NCBI GenBank assembly: GCA_013433145.1
Contig: CM024175.1
Location: forward strand, 8,540,516-8,604,515
Direction: 5' to 3'
Origin: Ascaris suum
Taxonomy: Eukaryota > Nematoda > Chromadorea > Rhabditida > Ascarididae
Length of the DNA: 64,000 nucleotides
The notes beneath the pieces are model-generated. The model worked only from the letters and a program-made list of their open reading frames with translations, was not told the DNA's origin and ran no database searches. Position 1 is the stretch's first letter. Each line of letters opens with the position of its first letter. Both the position numbers and the translations under genes were made by a program. Shown here one piece after another: positions 12,248 to 64,000 of this stretch.

Positions 12248-12383
12248 ATTGATCGCAGCATCGCTCATCTTTGTTGCCATTGCGGTACCTATTGACTATT
12301 GGGATGGCAATGATGACTACGATGATTGTGGTGATTATGGCGATGATAGCGAATTGCTTGGAGGACCTGAATGCAAAGTGGTG
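12248..12383 (+). CDS. Aspin-like (pepsin inhibitor-3 family) gene, exon with signal-peptide core
   Basis: The exon follows a TTGCAG acceptor and has phase 2 at its start and phase 0 at its end (donor GTG|GTATGC). It encodes a hydrophobic stretch (LIAASLIFVAIAVP) that looks like the core and end of a signal peptide. A strikingly acidic linker follows, with about ten Asp in 20 residues, then GGPECKVV. That last part aligns with the Cys-Val-Val strand that opens the pepsin-inhibitor-3 repeat. The starting Met must be in an upstream exon that I did not find. Confidence 0.7.
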
Positions 12384-12596
12384 GTATGCAATGCGGCATT
12401 TCTATACCATAGACGGATACAACCATAGAGCAACATGTATAGAAACATAGTACTTAGCAGATTTTCGGTGGATTTTTATTCCATTGATTTACGTATCATC
12501 GAAAGCATTCCTGAAAATGACGTAACAGTAAAAATCTGTCGTATCTCTATAAAGCGATATAATTTACCAACAAATTTTGAAAATGTCTTTCTTTAG

Positions 12597-12701
12597 AACG
12601 GCACGAAGTTGTATATTGGTGGTGAGTTCAAGCGCGAATTGAACGCCACTGAACAGAAACAACATCAGCAATATGAGGCTCAGTGGAAAAAAATTGAAGA
12701 G
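12597..12701 (+). CDS. Aspin-like gene, core pepsin-inhibitor-3 repeat exon
   Basis: The acceptor is TTTCTTTAG and the donor GAG|GTAGGT; both ends are phase 0. The 35 residues begin NGTKLYIGGEFKREL and continue into a Gln/Lys-rich helix. This is the signature of the pepsin-inhibitor-3-like domain: a short beta-hairpin (G-K-L-Y/F, then a basic R-x-L turn) followed by an amphipathic helix. Nematode aspins bind and block host or endogenous aspartic proteases such as pepsin and cathepsin E. The substrate here is inferred from the family. Confidence 0.75.
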
Positions 12702-13012
12702 GTAGGTTTTCTGTTTCTTCGCATAACATACCACGCAGATTTGTCCGGATGCCGCGAAATTAATTCTCAAGGAGCGGAATAATGTTGAAGTGGCGGACTT
12801 GCATGCAATTTTTAGGGCTTGCCAGAGTCAAATTGCATTCACGGCCGTCGAGTTTTTTCGCCTCAACCACTATGAATTACAGAATGTCTAGCACATAAAG
12901 CAAGCGCACGTTATAAGAGAAAAGCTGTTGTTAGTGAACTCCTCTTTTCTGCGTTATTATCGCTGAAAATTTTCAAAAATAGATAAATTGTAATATTATC
13001 GTAATATTTCAG

Positions 13013-13096
13013 GCTTATCTTAATGCAAAGGAGGTGAACGATACAGTAATTGTCGATGTCAACATTCCGGATGAACCTGCATTTTGTCGCACTTAA
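13013..13096 (+). CDS. Aspin-like gene, terminal exon
   Basis: It follows an AATATTTCAG acceptor in phase 0 and encodes 27 residues to TAA. It ends in PDEPAFCRT. A Pro-rich segment closing with P-x-F-C is the usual end of a pepsin-inhibitor-3 domain, its Cys pairing with the one in the first strand. The three known exons give about 107 residues, about one domain, so this is a single-domain form. Well-known aspins carry two domains. Confidence 0.75.
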   Translation, partial: AYLNAKEVNDTVIVDVNIPDEPAFCRT

Positions 13097-13249
13097 TGAT
13101 ATGAATTCCTATTAACTAACCGTTTTGTTAAATGATCGATTCATTATTGATTTAACAGGATTATTTTGTCATTTATATATTTGTGGTGAGGTAAAGTACA
13201 TTCAATTAGATGCAAAGAATAGATGCACAAGACCATAGAATAGCAAAAT

Positions 13250-13255
13250 AATAAA
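13250..13255 (+). terminator. Polyadenylation signal of the aspin-like gene
   Basis: AATAAA lies about 155 bases after the stop codon on the same strand. Confidence 0.5.
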
Positions 13256-16200
13256 AATTAACTCAGCAAACTTGAGTCCATGGGGTGTTCCATATGTTGA
13301 AAAGACTGCAGAAAATTTCGAGAGCCTTCGTCCGGAGTTGTCGGCCACAAATGCGCAAGCACAAAGCGCATGTGCGTCAGAACACTCGTGTCTACACATC
13401 CGTTCATGTGCGCCTATGCAAACACACCTGGCATTGACGTGCTGGCGTACACACAAAAATGATCGTTGCTTCGGGCATTACGGTTGCTGTGGCTGCATGC
13501 CGATTTCGTTTATATCCGTCGCACTAGAGTAGAAATTTAATGGTTGCTGTGAAAACCAAAGTTTCATTCGAGGCCTGCACCAAATGGTTGAAAAAAGCTC
13601 CAGGGTTAACAGCACAAAGGTAGCGTTGAAGCCAAAAATGTCAGAGCTCGGCATTCAGTGGACATTTCCCGCAGAAACGTTGGATGACATCGTTGAATCT
13701 GGAGGTGAAATTTTTGGCCTGGGCTGGTCAAACATACAATATCGAACTTTTAGGGTGAAGATGGAAGATAAATCTTGAAAACTTTCGATGCTGTTGAAGC
13801 AATTTAAGATTTATATTTCTCCATTTCTGCAATATGCCCCCCTCCCTCCTCCCAACGCGTACAGTTCAGTTTCCAATAACGAAACTATTGTCTATGTAAC
13901 TCATTTACAAATATTTTCGTCATGTTCGTCCTTCCCATCGCTGTTTATTCGTTGTCTTTTTATCATGACGTTGTTTCGATTTTTGCTTCCGCATTAGCAC
14001 TCCTAATAGAACGGATTGATTGTTGTTTATCGTAACAATGAACGTTTATTCGCTTATCTTCATTTAATCAGCTATTTTCACTCTAATTTGTTGCCATGTG
14101 CATGCGAATTCATTCATTCGCTCAATGAACACGAATTGCAAGCGAACATAAATATATGATAGCTAGCGAAACGTTACCCTATCTCGGCCAAGCTGTCCAG
14201 CAATAACCACCAACTATTTAGCACTTGAGCTCAGCACAAGAACACGTCATTGAATGGGAATCGGAAGGACATCGAATAGCGGATCACAGAATCTGCTCAA
14301 AACACCATATAAATAGGCAATCTTTTAGTTTTCTGTGGAGACTGCGTGAAAAAAATGGTACGATTTGAAGCAATGAAGGACGATTTCTCCACAGCCAGAA
14401 GTTTTGCATGAACTATAACTTTTTGACAATGTCGCATGTGAACGCGTTGCGCAGAAAGGAATTAAAGTTGTAACAGTCATTATCACTTGTCACTTCATCT
14501 CAACTTTTTCTTACATAAGACTGCATCAAAAGGTCACAGAATTGCACTGTAATATGAGGAAAGAATGCGCTCCATCTTGCTTCAGATTCTCTTTGATCCG
14601 CTTCCGGCACCATTCCGACTGTAGAAAGAGGATAGCTGATAGACGTTATCGCCGGCAGGGTTGGTCGCTATACGATATCGTTGCACATCGACATAGTTAT
14701 ATTCGAGGGCAGTTCGTGTGCTCGTCTATGCAATAATGCGAATGAGCCATAAACATTTAAGGAGGCGGAAAAATTTTCCTATATTTTAAGGCGATCAATT
14801 TTCGAGAAAGTTGATTAATTGGCCCTATTTCGCAATTCCCATATTGTTTTGTTGAAAATATTGTGAAACTGATTGACTATGTGCGAAAGTGCAGAAACCC
14901 TCACATTTATACATTTCAAATATCGTCAATTGTCAACTCGTCCATCGATTAGACCTATGACGCCATGCCAACGGTATGATGAAGTCGTTGTAGTGACATC
15001 TGGAAGCTCATAAGACGAAGCGTTGAAGATAGCTGAAGCCAATAGAATGAATATGCGTGAACAAGTGACGAAAAACGACGATTGTTTTCCTTATTTTGAT
15101 ATTTATGATGCAGCGTTAGGTGAGATAAAGCTGGGCGGCTTGTATCCTCTCATCGCTTAATTGCTCGTTTGGTTATTGAACGAATTAAACGCAGGAGAAT
15201 TTAGTAGTTCTGATTGAACGCTGCAGCATTAGCGCTCTTCTTAGTACCGACTGAAGTAATTTTCCCTAGTGTCGATGCTTATCTGAGAGAACAGCTGAAA
15301 GCATTTACTCAATATGGCTGGTGTTGGGCACCACTTCTCTACCTCGAACTTTATATCGAGGTGAGTGTACGCAAATTTGTCAGCAAATCCAGTGGGTGTT
15401 GCCGGTGACGTTTCGTAATGCTGCTAGCTAATTTAGCCGCTTTGGTATGCGAAGTTTTGATATTCGACATTCGATATTGCAGGAGCCTTTCGCTGAGTTG
15501 AATTTTCTCATACAAAGGGTGCATTTTATGATCAGGGAGGGAAATGGTACGTTCATGTGTTTTGCCACATGCTTTCGGTTTTCCAGGTGGTCTGCGTTCG
15601 AAGTGTTTTTCAATGGTTATTTTTTGGGCAGCGAGGTTGTAGCACCAGCGATGTTGATTGTAAATGGTTTGGTGCATTATCTGTGATCTACTCACTGCAT
15701 TTGCGGATTTACACTGAAGCTGCCATTTTCTACCTGCGTTTTAATTTGCTCTTGAATTTTTTCAGCCTTAAATCAAAAATACGTGACCTTTGATAACTCT
15801 CGTTTATTCGCAAAATTCAAGGCTAACTCCTAATTCTTGTTTTGCTTTCATTATTCCTTATCATTCATGCAACTGGTGATCGGTTATAAATTTCTCGGCT
15901 CCATCACGCCTTCTGCCTTAGGCTCTAATATTCTTATTCTTTCACTGGTGGAAAAAAAAGTTGTTGAAGGAGATGGTAGGTGGAAATTTTGCATAAGGAA
16001 CAAAATAAAGGAATCTATTGTCCTCAGTATGAACAAAACTGAGTTTTTATGCATCGAGACAAAATAACACTTGGATGAGCAAGAGAGATTTATTCCATTG
16101 AATGATGAGAACGTATTATTAAATTATAAGCAAATTAACAGGTAATGCCGTAACTAGAACGACTAACAGACACAGACATACACAGACATATGTTATTAAT

Positions 16201-17831
16201 AAAAACACATGTATGTATGTGTTATCAATATGGCAACAAATGTAATGAGATTAGAAGATTATTGAACGCATTCCGACGTCGAATGATACATCGTCATTTC
16301 TTTAAGCGTCAAAACGTCGTATTTAAGAATCTTATTTTAAACCAATAAATGGCATTGAGTTTATCGCATTTCGTTAAGTAATAATGTTTTTTTACAAAAC
16401 GCTACACTCGAGTCGCTGTTTGATGGTAAAAAGCACAGATGGTTCCACATTCGATGATTCCACCGATATTCAAGAAAAAGCAATGCAATTCTTTTTTCTG
16501 CGTTGTTTCCGAAAGTAAATGGAATGAAAAGGTGCATTGATTGTAAAATTACTCTCATTCCTTTCGTATTCTCGTTCATAAGATACAATAAAGGAAGTCG
16601 GATGAGAAGCTGATTTCGTTGTTTCTAGTGAAGTTTAATTCTAATTATAATATCAGGCTAATCTTCCCTGCTCTAATTTTTATGTGAATTAGTATTTTTG
16701 AAGCATTCACTTTCACCAGTGAATTCGGCGAAGTCGCATGCGAATATCTAACGGAAAACAAAAAAATCATTCGGGAGTTGAAACATATACGTACAAGTAG
16801 AGCAATACTTGCCGATCGCTCGATCGCATAATGAGGACCAAAAGAGGAATCCCAATTTTCTAAGGGACATCTCTAAAGCTTTTGTTCATTTATTGTGAAA
16901 CATACGAAAGTATGGATAAGGCCTGCCTCGAAATTAATGAACAGTTTGGTAAAGCAGTAGGGTATCCCCGGGCTAAAACATGGGGAAGGAGGGAAGGGGG
17001 GGGGGGGGGGGGGAAGAATTCTGCTCTCTACCCAATCTTATTCACTGCCCCAATGGGTTATACGAGTTTCGCGTTATCATTCCAAAAACAAAAAAACTCC
17101 CTGAGGAGTCAGTCATTTAAAACACATATAGATCTCAATGTTTAAAAGAGCATTTCAAAAGCACAGTGAATTTTGTTATATATCAAGAGACTGCTACCGT
17201 TCTAAAGAGGAAATGATGCGCATAAAGTAGTTATTGCTTTAGACCTTTTCCTTTGAAAAAATTCTTTTTTCTTCCTCTCTATTATTGAGGTTTTAATATT
17301 GTCACGAAAAAGCAATACATGGGAAACATCTGTTTTATATTTCAGTGAATGAATAGGTGAAGTTGGCAGTAGGAACCTTTGCGCGCATACCGCAAACTAA
17401 CTTTTTTCAACTGGATGTTTCTTGGACACTAAAATTCATGAAAGGATTTCATTAACTTTTGAAAAAGTCGAAAAAAAAGAATATAGTCTCCCGTATAAAA
17501 GACCTTCCAATAGGTTCATATCTTCGTGTTTTTTCACTTTCAGCGGCATCGATGAACACAGGCCATTCAAGAGGAACGAATCTTTACAGCTCTTTTAAAC
17601 AAGGGATATAATTGCCAAAACAAAGCGCATATAAACAACAAGCAAAGCAGAAAATATTAAACAATGACCCTTGACGTTTTATCCTTTCCTCATATTATAA
17701 TACTTTTCACTACAACTCGTAATAGCAGAAATCTCTATTTCCTGAGCTAGTATGTACAACTGTTCGAGTCTACAGCTGATGCTGTCATTAAAGCAAACAG
17801 AGAAGCCCGGTTGGTCAATAAAATATATGAC
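13256..17831. other. Intergenic stretch between the aspin and patched-related genes
   Basis: I see no supported gene. Frames of 60-114 codons occur on both strands (for example 15695-15351 on - and 13584-13778 on +), without recognisable motifs or phase-consistent neighbours. The region includes an 18-G run at 16996. Confidence 0.5.
16996..17013 (+). repeat. Uninterrupted run of 18 G
   Basis: The run follows GGGGAAGGAGGGAA, so the whole purine tract (about 16982-17016) could form a G-quadruplex. It is also a likely sequencing-length uncertainty. Confidence 0.8.

Positions 17832-64000
<46,169 letters not shown>

Noticed and set aside
12740..12890. Frame continuing past the aspin core exon
   Set aside because: The GTAGGT donor at 12701 and the in-phase terminal exon at 13013, with the expected P-x-F-C end, explain the gene better.

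Overview
The window looks like AT-rich nuclear DNA from a nematode, most likely a strongylid (clade V, hookworm-like) parasite. The reasons are the short exons with nematode-type splice sites (TTTCAG acceptors, GTAAGT/GTATGT donors), the long introns, the long (TA)n arrays, and the gene families seen: a patched-related (PTR) sterol-sensing protein, a pepsin-inhibitor-3 (aspin) protein and a Gly/Tyr-rich secreted peptide. No database search was possible, so the species is an inference. Most long open frames here are chance or shadow frames; the real genes were found by joining exons whose reading phases agree.

Left part (1-17.8 kb). Two direct copies of a segment of about 1.7-2.5 kb lie about 10 kb apart (1-2455 and 10105-11815). 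Each carries the same small exon, open in copy 1 and frameshifted in copy 2. Between them, on the + strand, is a two-exon gene for a 73-residue secreted Gly/Tyr-rich peptide (4679-5629), with a TATA box and a hairpin just upstream. After copy 2 comes a + strand aspin-like gene (exons at 12248-12383, 12597-12701 and 13013-13096; first exon not found). From about 13.3 to 17.8 kb I see no gene.

Right part (17.8-62.4 kb). One large - strand gene fills most of the window. I could join 18 exons (60164 down to 17832) with unbroken phase into a 12-transmembrane patched-related protein. A likely start exon at 62377-62090 would bring it to about 1054 residues. The intron between exons 2 and 3 is about 24.7 kb and holds a (TA)n array of about 255 bp, a possible antisense neuropeptide-like gene (41497-41835) and three further - strand exon-like segments (58598-58475, 55010-54772, 39366-39120). 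Two of these have the same phase (0 in, 1 out, ending in G) as exon 2, so they could be alternative 5' exons. Intron 16 carries a decayed BEL/Pao retrotransposon fragment with a broken aspartic-protease motif.

The genes do not form an operon. The PTR protein would act in membranes (apical surface, cuticle and moulting-related sterol or lipid trafficking in the family). The aspin and the Gly/Tyr peptide would be secreted.
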